64,000 nucleotides of DNA from Methylocella sp. (GCA_037200525.1 JBBCGG010000001.1:3018501-3082500), one strand, 5' to 3'; shown: positions 1 through 9,756, counted from the first letter of the stretch. Notes: a model not told the origin generated them from the sequence alone. Numbers and translations: made by a program.

Positions 1-307
1 GCTGCCTCTCTCTCCAGAAATTGCATGCAATATAGCAATTAATAGAAACGTATTGATTTTTCAGAGCAATTGTCGTTGACAAGATTGATGCCTATCGGTT
101 AGTGTAGTAATACTATATCTTTGCTATTATAATATTGGCATTTTAGCCATAATACGGTATTATCGAACTAAGTCGGACCGTCTGACTGCTGGCATTCCGA
201 TTGCAAATCGGCACGGATGGCGCCGGACTTGGTACTCAAAGTGTTATTACCAATAATATAGTTTGGCGGCGCCTGGACAGTGTTACTGCAACACGGATTG
301 ATTTAAA
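1..307. other. AT-rich leader ahead of the polysaccharide cluster
   Basis: No convincing ORF is seen. The stretch is much richer in A+T than the genes that follow, as is common upstream of surface-polysaccharide loci. It contains one sigma-70-like promoter candidate (listed separately). No Shine-Dalgarno sequence stands out just before the ATG at 308. Any gene further upstream lies outside the window. Confidence 0.6.
76..105 (+). promoter_or_regulatory. Candidate sigma-70-type promoter
   Basis: A perfect TTGACA hexamer at 76-81 is followed, after 18 bp, by TAGTGT at 100-105. It faces the epimerase gene starting at 308, which would give a leader of roughly 200 nt. It is the best promoter match in the leader, but the -10 hexamer is weak and no transcript data exist. 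Confidence 0.35.
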
Positions 308-1267
308 ATGCGCAAGCGAATTCTGATTACTGGCGGAAATGGATATGTCGGTCGTGAGTTAACCCGGCTACTCTACGATCGACATGAGGTCGCCGTCGTT
401 GACTGTCTGCGCCAGGGTCGAATTCGGTTTGGCGAAGAGGAAACGCGGAAGTTCCGGCTCGAGCGGATCGACATCACCAACGGCCATGAGGTCACGAAAT
501 TCGTCGCGGACTTTGCGCCGGACGTAATTGTTCACCTTGCGGCGATCCATTTCATTCCAGAATGCGAGCAAGATCCGTCCGCCGCGGTCGAAACGAATGT
601 GGTGGGAACGCTGAATATGGCGCTGGCGTGCCCGCCGGCCGCCCGCTTCATATTGGCTAGCAGCGGCGCCGTTTACGAGCCGGATACGGAGCTGCATCGC
701 GAATCAACCACGAAACTTGCGCCCACCGACGTCTATGGCTCGAGCAAGCTGTTTGCCGAGCACTATGTCCGCTACTTTGCAAAGCAACGCAACGTCTCGG
801 CTGTGATCGTCAGATTGTTCAACGTTATTGGGCCGGGGGAAACCAACCCGCATGTGATGCCAGAGATTATTGCGCAGCTAAAGGCCGGGCGAAATAAGAT
901 TCACCTCGGCAATCTATGGCCAAAACGCGACTACATTCACGTGCTAGACGCTGCCGGAGGCTTTGGGACCGTTGCCGAGAGCGATCTGGCAAGCCCAGGC
1001 AAAGCCTTAACCGTCAACCTCGGCACCTCAAAGCAATATTCGGTCGAGGAACTGCTGACCAAGCTGAAAGGCATCGCCGGCATCGAGTTCTCTATCGAAA
1101 GCGACGCTGCGCGCGTGCGCGTGGGCGATCGGCCCTTCCTTGGCGCCGATATTAGCGAAATTCATCGTTTGTTTGGATGGGAGCCCAAGCGCTCGATTGA
1201 TGATGCGCTTCGCGATCTTTGGCGAGAGCCCGATCTCGCCGCCGAACTGACGGACAAATACCGATGA
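308..1267 (+). CDS. NAD-dependent epimerase/dehydratase (UDP-sugar 4-epimerase-like)
   Basis: This 319-residue protein belongs to the extended SDR family of nucleotide-sugar epimerases and dehydratases. The NAD-binding Rossmann motif GGNGYVG lies at residues 9-15. The catalytic YxxxK is Y143-K147 (YGSSK), with the partner serines in LASSGAVY just before it. Length fits a GalE/RmlB-type enzyme, and the likely role is to make an activated sugar for the downstream glycosyltransferases. It opens a co-directional cluster; its TGA overlaps the ATG of the next gene (ATGA), indicating translational coupling. The exact substrate (UDP-Glc, UDP-GlcNAc or another sugar) cannot be read from sequence alone. 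Confidence 0.88.
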   Translation: MRKRILITGGNGYVGRELTRLLYDRHEVAVVDCLRQGRIRFGEEETRKFRLERIDITNGHEVTKFVADFAPDVIVHLAAIHFIPECEQDPSAAVETNVVGTLNMALACPPAARFILASSGAVYEPDTELHRESTTKLAPTDVYGSSKLFAEHYVRYFAKQRNVSAVIVRLFNVIGPGETNPHVMPEIIAQLKAGRNKIHLGNLWPKRDYIHVLDAAGGFGTVAESDLASPGKALTVNLGTSKQYSVEELLTKLKGIAGIEFSIESDAARVRVGDRPFLGADISEIHRLFGWEPKRSIDDALRDLWREPDLAAELTDKYR

Positions 1268-2475
1268 TCAAGGTCCTTTGCGCAATCGTGATATCGCCGC
1301 ACATGTCGGTCAGCGGAGCCGCGCGCGCCGCCGAGTTACTCAGCTCCGCTGTTGCGCTCCACTGCGACGTCACCATCGCAAGCATGTTGAATAGGGGGCC
1401 CGGCGTGGGAGCGGCGCCGGAAGCGAGCGCATGCAAGCGGATCGCAACGCGCAGCTGGCTCCCGTGGCCCTTATCGTGGTCCAAGCTGTCGAATCGCTAC
1501 AAGACGCTGTTTTATCGGTCGGACCTCCCGGAGATTGTTCGAAGGGGCGGGTTCGACATCGTTCACTTGCACAATCCCATGCCAGGACTGGAGATGGCCC
1601 GCGTCGCGCGCGCATGCCGCACCGCCGGAATTCCGTATGTTGTCTCGACCCACGGCTTCAATGAAATCGCCAATGGCGCCAAAATCAATCGCTTTGGCCC
1701 CCTCCGTCGGCTGATTTGGAGCCAGCTTGCCGTGCGGCCCGTTCAGCAAGTCGTTCAGCGCGCAGCCGGCATATTCGCCCTCTCTCCTGCCGACTTCGAG
1801 ATCGTTCGCCGCATGGGTTTCAAGGGGCCCAATCTAACGGTCGTGAGCAATGGGGTGACGCCGTCCGCGTCCGCAGAGGCCGATGAAGATCGCGCAATCA
1901 TAAGCCGTTTGGGAATCCCAGCGCGGCAAGATGGCGAGATCACATGTCTTTTCCTCGCCAATCATTCGCCCAACAAGGGGTTGCCCGTTCTGCTCGATGC
2001 GTTCGCCTCTTTGCAGCAGCCCTACCTGCTGATCGTTGGGGGCGAAAAGCGCCCCCAGATCCCCTATGAACGCTATGTCCGGTCATGCAGGCCAGGCCAA
2101 CGCATTGTCTTGACCGGCCTGCTGACCGATGGTGAAGTCGCAGCGCTATTCAGGCGCTCAGACTTGTTCGTATTTCCGACGCTTGCCGACACATTTCCTC
2201 TGGTCGTTCTCGAAGCCATGGCCAACGGCCTGCCGGTGGTCGCCTCCGACGTAGGCGGGATCCCTTATCAACTGACGGAGGAGTGCGGCATGGTCATCCC
2301 GCCGGGAGACCCTCGGCAATTAGCTGCCGCCGTCGAGAGTCTGTCGGGCCAAGCTGAGAGCCTCCGCGCCATGGGTCAAAGCGCGCGAGCGCGCGCCGCG
2401 ACGGAATTCACGTGGGCGCATGCGGCCAAACAAGCCGTAGCCGGATATAAGGCGATATTGCAGGGCAACTCATAG
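1264..2475 (+). CDS. Glycosyltransferase family 4 (GT-B fold)
   Basis: This 403-residue GT4-type retaining glycosyltransferase probably adds a sugar to a lipid-linked repeat unit at the cytoplasmic membrane face. The N-terminal half has an SVSG-type acceptor region. The C-terminal nucleotide-sugar domain carries VSNGV and the family's E-x7-E element in the segment DTFPLVVLEAMANGLPVVAS. I start it at the ATG at 1264, which overlaps the previous stop by 4 bp, rather than at an in-frame codon 45 bp upstream inside the epimerase gene. Sugar and acceptor specificity are unknown. Confidence 0.88.
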   Translation: MIKVLCAIVISPHMSVSGAARAAELLSSAVALHCDVTIASMLNRGPGVGAAPEASACKRIATRSWLPWPLSWSKLSNRYKTLFYRSDLPEIVRRGGFDIVHLHNPMPGLEMARVARACRTAGIPYVVSTHGFNEIANGAKINRFGPLRRLIWSQLAVRPVQQVVQRAAGIFALSPADFEIVRRMGFKGPNLTVVSNGVTPSASAEADEDRAIISRLGIPARQDGEITCLFLANHSPNKGLPVLLDAFASLQQPYLLIVGGEKRPQIPYERYVRSCRPGQRIVLTGLLTDGEVAALFRRSDLFVFPTLADTFPLVVLEAMANGLPVVASDVGGIPYQLTEECGMVIPPGDPRQLAAAVESLSGQAESLRAMGQSARARAATEFTWAHAAKQAVAGYKAILQGNS

Positions 2476-2592
2476 GTCCTTCGGACATGCATATGAGAGA
2501 TATTTATTTGAACGCTCAAGCAGGACTGCCGTTTGCGGCCGAACGGGATCGAGGCGCCATGATTGAGCATTCATCGACTTTCGGTTTCTTCA

Positions 2593-3837
2593 ATGTCACG
2601 TAAGTCCGAGCATTTCCGTCGAGCGTCCTGGACTTTGGTCGACCAAGCCGTCGTCAGCCTGGGCAATTTTTTGGTGAACATCCTTATCGCCCGGCAACTG
2701 CCGCCGGGCGAGTACGGCGCCTTCGCTCTGCTGATGGGCGGATTATTCACGCTCCAGATTGTCAACTCCTCGCTCATATTCTACCCCATGTCGGTCCGCA
2801 TGGCGGTTTCTAATGGCGATGACGAAAAGGCGTTGCTGGGTGCCTCAACGCGAATTTTCTTTCTGTTTTTGATCCCCTTATGCGTTCTGCTGACGGCATC
2901 GCTGTTTGCGTTCCATCTCGGCGCCATCGCGCCTTCCGTTGTCGCCTATCTAATCCTGTGGCAATTGAAGGAGGGAACGCGACGGGCTCTGCTTGCGCGC
3001 TTCCGCATCAAGGAGGCGATTGTCGGCGATGCGGTGAGCTACCTAGGGCAATCAGCGGTCATTTTCGGTTTTGTCCTCGCTGGCTCGCTCAACCTGCAAA
3101 ATGCGTTCTGGGGAATGGCGGCGATGTCTGGATTGGCGGTTCTGATTCAGGCGCGCCAACTTCGGGTGTCATTGTCGGCCCCCAGTCAAGTGCGCCTCGT
3201 CTTGACGGACTTTTGGTCGATAGGCGGCTGGGCGCTGGCGAACAATCTGATCTCCTATTGGCGGTTCTACATATTTTTCGGGATGCTTGGAGTGGGTTGG
3301 GGCGCAGCGGCCGCCGCTTCGTTTCAAGCCCTCCTCAATGTGTTGAATTTGGCAAACCCCGTGATCCAGGGCCTCGGCAACATCATTCCGCAAACGGCCG
3401 CGCGTGCGCGGGCGGACGGAGACGGAACGGAATGGTCCACCGCGCGGACCTACATGCTGTTGGGCGTCCCACCCATCTTTTTATATTATGCCGTGGCGTT
3501 TATTGCGTCGGAATTTCTCTTGCGAGTCTTTTATGGGGCGGCGTCGCCTTACGTCGAGCTATCGCTAGCCCTTCGCATCCTCGCTGTAGCATTTGTTGCG
3601 AACTATGGCGTCGAAATGATTTGCTCCTTTCTCCATGGCATCGATGCTCCTCGTCTTGCCCTCGCCATCAACATTATTGGCTTGGGCGTCGCATTGGTTG
3701 CGGCGTTCCCGCTCACCAGTATGTTCGGACTGGCGGGCGCCTGCGTCGCATTGGTCGTGGCGAACGTGGCGCGGCTCGCCGCGTCGCTCTATATCGTCGC
3801 GCGAGCGACAGGCAATGAACCTCTCCGTCAATCTTAG
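2593..3837 (+). CDS. Polysaccharide flippase (Wzx/MATE-like membrane protein)
   Basis: This is a strongly hydrophobic protein of about 414 residues with some 12 predicted membrane helices and a typical opening: a short basic N-terminus, then a first helix rich in V, L and N. It matches the oligosaccharide flippase superfamily that moves lipid-linked repeat units across the inner membrane. The ATG at 2593 is taken as the start because it gives the usual short N-terminus; a TTG at 2563 would add 10 residues, and neither has a clear ribosome-binding site. It sits between two glycosyltransferase genes, which supports a role in capsule, EPS or O-antigen export. Confidence 0.82.
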   Translation: MSRKSEHFRRASWTLVDQAVVSLGNFLVNILIARQLPPGEYGAFALLMGGLFTLQIVNSSLIFYPMSVRMAVSNGDDEKALLGASTRIFFLFLIPLCVLLTASLFAFHLGAIAPSVVAYLILWQLKEGTRRALLARFRIKEAIVGDAVSYLGQSAVIFGFVLAGSLNLQNAFWGMAAMSGLAVLIQARQLRVSLSAPSQVRLVLTDFWSIGGWALANNLISYWRFYIFFGMLGVGWGAAAAASFQALLNVLNLANPVIQGLGNIIPQTAARARADGDGTEWSTARTYMLLGVPPIFLYYAVAFIASEFLLRVFYGAASPYVELSLALRILAVAFVANYGVEMICSFLHGIDAPRLALAINIIGLGVALVAAFPLTSMFGLAGACVALVVANVARLAASLYIVARATGNEPLRQS

Positions 3838-3866
3838 AAGGGCCCAATCTGTTGCTGCAGCCATCA

Positions 3867-5054
3867 ATGCCGAAGGGGTCTCTCGACATCCGCCACCTCG
3901 TCATTGACCCAGGCGATATGCCGCTCCGGGCGAACGGACTGGCGATCGTGGCGCAACGGATCGCCGCCGAACAGAAGCGCGCAGGCTCTAAAGTGGGTCT
4001 CTTTTATCTTTTGAAGAGTTCGCTCGAGGAACCGCAGGATATCGCCGACGCGCCGACGCGTCTCACCCCTATGACCGGCGTCAAAATGGGAGGCCGTTTC
4101 ATTCGGCTGGACAAGCATGTCATCGACGCCCTGACGGCGGACGCGACAGACGGCACGATATTCCATATTCACCACGGGCGCGATCCGCTTCTTCTATCCA
4201 TCGCGAGCGCGTTCCGTCGGCGCGGCATTCCCTATGCAATGACGATTCATGGTCGCTACTCGCATATCTTCGACCAGGAGAACAGGGTCGTCAAACCACT
4301 CCCGGCGATCTACCTTCGACTCTTTGAGCGCTGGGTGCTCGAATCCGCGCACTTCGTGCAGGCGGTTACGCCGGCGGAGCGTGAGATCATACGTCGCGTC
4401 GCTCCGCGCACTTCGTGCGAGTTGATTTTCAACGCCGCTTATTCGAGCAGCATCGACGGGGTTCCCGAGCCGCCGACGCGCATGTCTCCGTCCCCTCGCT
4501 TTCCCTTGTTCGGCTTTTGTGGCCGCTACGCCATCGAACATAAGGGACTGGACCTTCTCCTCAAAGGCTTTGCGGAATACCGGCGCGCCGGGGGGAAAGG
4601 CGCGTTGGAGTTAGTCGGTCCGGGTCCCGCGCGAGAACAACTTGAAGCCTTGGCAAAGTCGCTTTCCATTGACGAATATTGCCGGATAGGTGGCCCGCTA
4701 TTTGGCGAGGAGAAGAAGAAAGTCTTACGGACGTGGGATTTCTTCGTTTTGCCATCCCGGTTCGACGTGTTTCCAACCGCTGGACTCGAAGCCGCGATCC
4801 TCGGATTGCCGCTTATCGCGTCCAAGCCGACGGGGTTTGCGGAACATATCGTCGAACCTCCTAGCGGACTTCTCATTGAGAAACTCTCGCCGGAGGCGGT
4901 AGCGAAGGCGCTCCTTCTTGCCGAGCGCGTCAAGAAAGACGAGTGGCCGGCGATGTCGCGGGCCGCTTTCAACATGGCTGTGTCGATCGGCGACTGGACG
5001 TTGATCGCGCGCCGCCTGGTCGAGCTCTATGGCCGCCCGAAATCCCTGCGCTAA
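3867..5054 (+). CDS. Glycosyltransferase family 4
   Basis: A second GT4-type glycosyltransferase of about 395 residues. The C-terminal domain shows the GT-B donor site: GFCGRYAIEHKGLDLLLKGF, then FVLPSRFDVFPTAGLEAAILG containing the E-x7-E-like segment. The ATG at 3867 is preferred; a TTG at 3852 is in frame 5 codons upstream. It begins about 30 bp after the flippase gene, so the two are probably co-transcribed. It is likely to transfer a different sugar from the enzyme at 1264-2475, but specificity is not visible. Confidence 0.85.
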   Translation: MPKGSLDIRHLVIDPGDMPLRANGLAIVAQRIAAEQKRAGSKVGLFYLLKSSLEEPQDIADAPTRLTPMTGVKMGGRFIRLDKHVIDALTADATDGTIFHIHHGRDPLLLSIASAFRRRGIPYAMTIHGRYSHIFDQENRVVKPLPAIYLRLFERWVLESAHFVQAVTPAEREIIRRVAPRTSCELIFNAAYSSSIDGVPEPPTRMSPSPRFPLFGFCGRYAIEHKGLDLLLKGFAEYRRAGGKGALELVGPGPAREQLEALAKSLSIDEYCRIGGPLFGEEKKKVLRTWDFFVLPSRFDVFPTAGLEAAILGLPLIASKPTGFAEHIVEPPSGLLIEKLSPEAVAKALLLAERVKKDEWPAMSRAAFNMAVSIGDWTLIARRLVELYGRPKSLR

Positions 5055-5083
5055 CGCTTCCGCCTTGCGTCGGAGAAAAAGCC

Positions 5084-6814
5084 ATGCCTGTCAAAAAAGG
5101 TGAGTTTCGATCCGCGGACGAACGATCTGACCGAGCGGTCTTCTGGATCGCGGCGGCCATGGGCTCACTCGTGTCTTTGGCGATCACCGGCTTTGTATTT
5201 GGAACCAACAACAACCTGTTCCATTTCCCAATCGTCGCTGAACTGTATAACGAACCGCAGTTCGCAAATGATCAATTCATGCAATCCCTGCGGCATTACG
5301 ATTCGGTCATTTGGGCGATGCTGCGCGGATCTGCGAGTTACTTAAGCGTCTACTGGGCTTTTTTGCTGCTTTTCGCGCTCAGCCGATTTTTGTCCTTTGT
5401 AGGTTTTCTCGCATGCGCCCGACTGCTCCATGTTGAGACACGACGTGAGCAGCTGTTCTTCGCCCTTCTCGTGAGCACGACCTATTTGATGAGAGGGCCG
5501 TCCTTCGCCGGAGAAGGTGGTCTTTTCATCAACTATTTCAATCAATCCGAAATTGCCAATGGCCTTTTTCTTCTGGCTCTCTATTTGGCGCTGCGGCATC
5601 GGATCGCCCTGGCGATAGCTATGGTAGGCGCAATATTTTCGGTCAACGCGTTCTTCGGCGTTTGGACAATCGTCGTCCTCGGCGTAGTGTTTCTCATTCA
5701 GATTTTGCGTCGCGAGCTGACTTGGCGCAACCTCCTGCTTCGAGGTTTGGTAGGCATCGGCTTCGCTGGCTTGCTCGCCGCGCCGGTCATCGCCTCGATC
5801 CTGTCCAATCCGGATTTTGGAAAACCGACATCATTTGACTATGTGTCGTTCCTAACCGAATACTTTCCGTATCACTTCTTGTTCGGTTCGATCAGTCTCA
5901 GCCAAAAGGTTGGCGTTGCCTTTGTCGTCGCCATCGGCGCCGGCGCTTTCATGCACCTTGGCAGCGCCGGTCGCATCTGGCTGTATGCGCTTCTGGCCGT
6001 TTGCGGTATATATGTTGCGGGAATCCTCCTGCCCTTCGCAACCCATTCGCAGACATTCCTCAATCTCCATCTGCTCCGCAGCAGCACGCTTGTCCATTTG
6101 CTTGCGACTCTCGCGGTCTGCGCCTTGGCAACCTCGTGGTGGTTCGGCGAAGACCGGGTCAAAGCGACCGTCATTGCGCCAATCCTCGTCGTGGCGCTGA
6201 CTGTCCCAACGGATGGCGCCCTTCGCTTTCCGATCATTTTGGCTCTTGGCCTGTGCCTGCTCGGAACGGCCCTTGCGCCACGCATCGGCGCTCTGTTTCC
6301 ACGCATATCAGGCATTCCGGGGATGGGACGGGGCAGACTGCAGATCGCGATGGCGGCGTGGCTTTTATGTATCATCTCTGTCCTGGCGCTGACGAACCAT
6401 CATAAGAACCAGAACGACCAGGCGTGGATCGACGAATGGTGGACAATTGGCGCCTGGGCTCGCAAAAGTACGCCGGTAACCGCCGTCTTTGAGACGCCCG
6501 TCGTCTCCTTCAATCAGAAGAAAGGGCTCAGCGAAGGCGAGGCCGAGGGGGTTGACGATACTATCTTCGAGTATGCCTCGCATCGGCTTGTTTGGGTCGA
6601 TTTCAAGAGGGGCGCGGCGGTGATGTGGTCGCCGTCTTATTACAGCGTTTGGCATCACCGCGTGAGCGAAGCGAGCTCCAAGATCTCCCTTGAGGAAAAG
6701 CTCGATTACGCCCGAAAAAACAACATTGACTATGTGATCGAACTTTGTGACCGCGCCCACCGTGAGAATGCGCTGTTCGCAACCAAGAGAATTTGTCTTT
6801 ACGCCGCTTCCTAG
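5084..6814 (+). CDS. Large multi-pass membrane protein of the polysaccharide cluster
   Basis: A 576-residue protein with about ten hydrophobic segments in the first 450 residues and a soluble C-terminal tail. The layout resembles membrane-embedded glycan polymerases or GT-C-type proteins, but I do not recognise the family and see no diagnostic motif. The ATG at 5084 is chosen because a purine-rich GGAGAAA precedes it and the downstream protein starts with a short charged N-terminus. The frame is open 141 bp further upstream, inside the previous gene. It lies 29 bp after the GT4 gene in the same direction. A role in repeat-unit polymerisation or modification is inferred from context only. Confidence 0.7.
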   Translation: MPVKKGEFRSADERSDRAVFWIAAAMGSLVSLAITGFVFGTNNNLFHFPIVAELYNEPQFANDQFMQSLRHYDSVIWAMLRGSASYLSVYWAFLLLFALSRFLSFVGFLACARLLHVETRREQLFFALLVSTTYLMRGPSFAGEGGLFINYFNQSEIANGLFLLALYLALRHRIALAIAMVGAIFSVNAFFGVWTIVVLGVVFLIQILRRELTWRNLLLRGLVGIGFAGLLAAPVIASILSNPDFGKPTSFDYVSFLTEYFPYHFLFGSISLSQKVGVAFVVAIGAGAFMHLGSAGRIWLYALLAVCGIYVAGILLPFATHSQTFLNLHLLRSSTLVHLLATLAVCALATSWWFGEDRVKATVIAPILVVALTVPTDGALRFPIILALGLCLLGTALAPRIGALFPRISGIPGMGRGRLQIAMAAWLLCIISVLALTNHHKNQNDQAWIDEWWTIGAWARKSTPVTAVFETPVVSFNQKKGLSEGEAEGVDDTIFEYASHRLVWVDFKRGAAVMWSPSYYSVWHHRVSEASSKISLEEKLDYARKNNIDYVIELCDRAHRENALFATKRICLYAAS

Positions 6815-7024
6815 ACCGGCGCCCTTTCCGCATGGGGTGATCGCGCCAAGCGGCGATTGGACGAGAGCCGAATGGGTGACGAAGGCCTTGCCGAGGGAGC
6901 TTGCCCGCTGTTGCGCCTGCTTCGTGCGAAAGTCGGGCAACGAAGCATTACTCGGCGATAGAAATATAAAGCAAATTGATTTAAGATAGTCTGCCTAAAT
7001 GAACATCAATCCGGAAAATGAGAA

Positions 7025-8191
7025 GTGCAGAGTATGGGGAGAGACCAGAGAAAACGAATAACGGACTTTGTTATTACCATAGTTTCAATGGCGCTGGTAT
7101 CGTTGCATTTTTCCATTGGGCTTGTTGGTCTTTTGTGGCCAATCCGAAGAATGAACAGATCCACGTTTACGATGCTCGGTCCTGTATTATTACTTATTTC
7201 GATCAAAATTTTATTAATGTTGGTTTTTCCCTTAGGGCAATACGCTAAATATGAGTTCAGCCTTAGCTCTATGTTGCGAGAGATTCTGACATTAATAATG
7301 TTCTACGCGTGGTTCATGGTTGGATATAAGATATATAATTATAGGTTCTTTACCTCCTTGGGGAAAGCCGCGCTAACAGCCGCTCTCATATTTGTCCCAT
7401 TAGTCCAGATATTCGCGGTCGGCCTTCCAATCATGCACAATATCTCTGCCGACCAAGCAGTTTTTTTCTTTATTATTTTTATTGTGTTTTTTGACAAGAG
7501 ATACAATTACTATTTTGTATTATTTGCGCTAGCCATTCTCCTGCTTACATCAACACATCTTGTGAGCTCGTATACGACTATATCCTGTTTATCCCTTACA
7601 TTGATATTCTGCGTACGGTCTACGGCGCTATCCCGCGTTATTGTGCCATGGCGGATTACAGTTATTGTTGCTATCGTATGTTTGGCGCTCACATCGCTAT
7701 TTGCCAGCTATGTTAATCTGAAAGACTCCCGCGTAAGCGAGGGGAATAATGGGCAGGCAAGAGAAACTCTCGCGCAGCATGCCTTTTCCGTGTTTATGGA
7801 CTTCCCCCTCATTGGAACGCCTCTGGGGAGAGGAATCGTGCCGCTCGAAGCTGTTGAAGAGTTAGGATGGGAACAGTATCTCGATCCTGAAATTGCCAAG
7901 GACATGGCCGCCGCGGGGGAGGAGAGCTCCGCGTCGCTTGGCTATGACGTTTATTCGCTCTCGTTCCACAACGGATTTCTTTATCTGTTAACTCGCTTTG
8001 GCGTCTTGTCCTTGTTTCTCATTTATTTTCTTGTTCGTTATGTGCCGCGCAAAGGGCCGTTGCCGATAGTTATCTTTACGGTGGTCGTCCTGCTTTCCAT
8101 TTCAGCCAACGTCGTCATAGAAAGCCTGCGCTCCGGGCCGGGAGTGGCTCTCGTGTTGGGGGCATTGTTTAGTTTCGGGGAGCTGTCATCC
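7025..8191 (+). pseudogene. O-antigen polymerase/ligase-like gene, 3' end cut off by IS3
   Basis: The reading frame encodes about 389 native residues with roughly ten membrane segments and a long loop after residue 230, the pattern of Wzy/WaaL-type O-antigen polymerases and ligases. It starts at a GTG at 7025 or an ATG at 7034. The final residues (WPAPMG) are encoded by the IS3 terminal repeat beginning at 8192, so the native C-terminus is missing. It is much richer in A+T than its neighbours, a usual trait of wzy genes. Because the IS copy lacks matching target duplications, the rest of the gene was probably deleted rather than just displaced. Residual function is possible, since most of the membrane core remains. 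Confidence 0.7.
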
Positions 8192-8225
8192 TGGCCTGCC
8201 CCCATGGGGTGATCCAGTTTGAATG

Positions 8226-9092
8226 TTAGTGCATTGTCGGCCCTGGCGCTATTGCTGGCGTGGCGGGCGAAGCTGGTCCGGATTGCGAAGCCGGCCATTG
8301 CAGGGTCTTCGGGGCTGGCGGCTTGTAGCCCAGCGATGAGTGCGGGCGCACGGTGTTGTAGTGGCGTCGCCATCGCTCAATGACGACCTTCGCCTCCTTG
8401 AGAGTGTAGAAGATTTCACCATTCAAAAGCTCGTCGCGCAGCTTCGAGTTGAAGCTCTCGCAATAGCCGTTCTCCCAGGGACTGCCCGGCATGATGTAGG
8501 CGGTCTTCGCGCCGACGGCGGCAATCCAGTCACGCAACGCCTTGGCGATGAACTCCGGGCCGTTGTCGGAACGAATGTGGATCGGAACCCCTCGCAAGAT
8601 GAAGAGGTCCGAGAGAACGTCGATGACGTCCGCTGCCTTCAGCTGCCGGTTAATCCTGATCGCGATGCATTCGCGGGTAAATTCGTCGATGATATTCAGC
8701 ATGCGATATTTCCTGCCATCATGAGTGCGGTCCTCGACGAAGTCATAGGACCAGACGTGGTTGGGGCATTGCGGGCGCAGCCGGACGCACGAGCCGTCAT
8801 TGAGCCAGAGACGCCCGCGCTTGGGTTGTCTGGCCGGAACTTTCAGCCCCTCGCGTCGCCAGATCCGCTCGACCCGTTTGACGTTGACCTTCCAGCCTCG
8901 CTCCCACAACATCGCCGTGATGCGGCGGTAGCCATAGCGGCCGTACTGGATGGCGAGCGCCGTGATGTCGGCGATCAATGCCGCTTCGTCATCGGGCTTG
9001 GTCGGAACCTTGCGCTGCGTGGAGCGATGCTGACCGAGAACCCGGCAAGCGAACCGCTCGGAAACGCCATGTTCGGCGATCACATGCTCCAC
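8226..9092 (-). CDS. IS3 family transposase OrfB (DDE integrase)
   Basis: This 288-residue catalytic subunit has an rve integrase core. The DDE residues are visible in WSYDFVED, IRSDNGPEF and GYCESFNSKLRDE. The N-terminus has the HTH_21 region (YGYRRITAMLWERGW). It is probably translated mainly as an OrfAB fusion by frameshifting from the upstream orfA. No internal stop is present, so the element looks transposition-competent. Confidence 0.9.
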   Translation of the reverse strand: MEHVIAEHGVSERFACRVLGQHRSTQRKVPTKPDDEAALIADITALAIQYGRYGYRRITAMLWERGWKVNVKRVERIWRREGLKVPARQPKRGRLWLNDGSCVRLRPQCPNHVWSYDFVEDRTHDGRKYRMLNIIDEFTRECIAIRINRQLKAADVIDVLSDLFILRGVPIHIRSDNGPEFIAKALRDWIAAVGAKTAYIMPGSPWENGYCESFNSKLRDELLNGEIFYTLKEAKVVIERWRRHYNTVRPHSSLGYKPPAPKTLQWPASQSGPASPATPAIAPGPTMH

Positions 9093-9115
9093 GCAGGCGC
9101 GACGACGCGCGGAGC

Positions 9116-9433
9116 TCAGAAGTTTCCCGAGGCAGCCTCTTTCAGGATCAGCTTCTCAAGCGTCAAATCGGACACCGCTCGACGGAGCCGCGTATTCTCC
9201 GCCTCCAGCTCCTTCAGCCGCTTCACCTGATCGCCCTTCAGGCCGCCGTATTCCGACCGCCATCGATAGTATGTAACTTCCGTCACCCCTATCGAGCGGA
9301 TCGCCTCCGCGACCGGTCGCCCTTGCGCGCTAAGCACTTCGACTTGCCGTAGCTTCGCGACGATCTCTTCCGCCTTCTGTCTTTTCCTCGGCATTGCGCA
9401 GTCCTCCATCAGGCTCATAAGCCCATACTTCAC
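9116..9433 (-). CDS. IS3 family transposase OrfA
   Basis: This 105-residue protein carries the HTH_Tnp_1 helix-turn-helix (IRSIGVTEVTYYRWRSEYGG) and a C-terminal leucine-zipper-like heptad stretch (LKELEAENTRLRRAVSDL). In this family OrfA binds the IS ends and is fused to OrfB by -1 programmed frameshifting to make the active transposase. The stop lies just upstream of the OrfB reading frame, as expected for IS407-group elements. Confidence 0.9.
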   Translation of the reverse strand: MKYGLMSLMEDCAMPRKRQKAEEIVAKLRQVEVLSAQGRPVAEAIRSIGVTEVTYYRWRSEYGGLKGDQVKRLKELEAENTRLRRAVSDLTLEKLILKEAASGNF

Positions 9434-9504
9434 GGAGGATCACTTTTCAGGGGGCAGACCATTTTTCTTCAAGGCCTAACGATCGAGTCCCGGTAGTGCG
9501 AACT

Positions 9505-9538
9505 GCCCCCGCCGCAGTCGAGCGAAGCGAGCGGGGGC
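9505..9538. terminator. GC-rich hairpin downstream of IS3 copy A
   Basis: GCCCCCGC at 9505-9512 pairs perfectly with GCGGGGGC at 9531-9538 across an 18-nt loop that can itself pair in part. There is no uridine tract on either side. It could be a weak terminator or a short repeat; nothing else is evident between the IS end at 9461 and the ATG at 9757. Confidence 0.35.
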
Positions 9539-9756
9539 TCCTTCCATAAACGGATGCGGATCACTCAGGCATGTCTTCGGGAATCGCAGTTCATCAAACG
9601 ACATTCTTTCACTTCGATCGTAACGAATTTCCTAGTAGCGGAAATCACGGTGAAACGAGACCACTCTATGTTGTCTTCGTCGAAGAGAGGACGGTTCTTT
9701 CCGAACCGATCTGCGACATCGGCCGAACAACCCGATTCCAAAAAATAGGAAATGAA

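Larger units (their letters stand above)
8192..9461 (-). mobile_element. IS3 family element, IS407-type group, copy A (1270 bp)
   Basis: The ends are near-inverted repeats (TGGCCTGCCCCC on the left; the right end read inward is TGGTCTGCCCCC). The element encodes OrfA and OrfB on the minus strand. It differs from copy B (14482-15751) at only about three positions I could find. Unlike copy B, the flanks do not match (ATCC on the left, TTTT on the right), so the expected 4-bp duplication is absent. This implies a deletion or recombination next to the element after insertion. Confidence 0.9.

Noticed and set aside
2880-3818. 312-codon plus-strand ORF inside the flippase gene
   Set aside because: Rich in Arg, Gly and Ser with no hydrophobic pattern, while the overlapping frame encodes an obvious membrane protein.
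8340-9230. 296-codon ORF antisense to IS3 OrfB (also at 14630-15520)
   Set aside because: It is the complementary frame of a GC-rich transposase gene; the translation has no recognisable fold and it lies entirely inside the IS.
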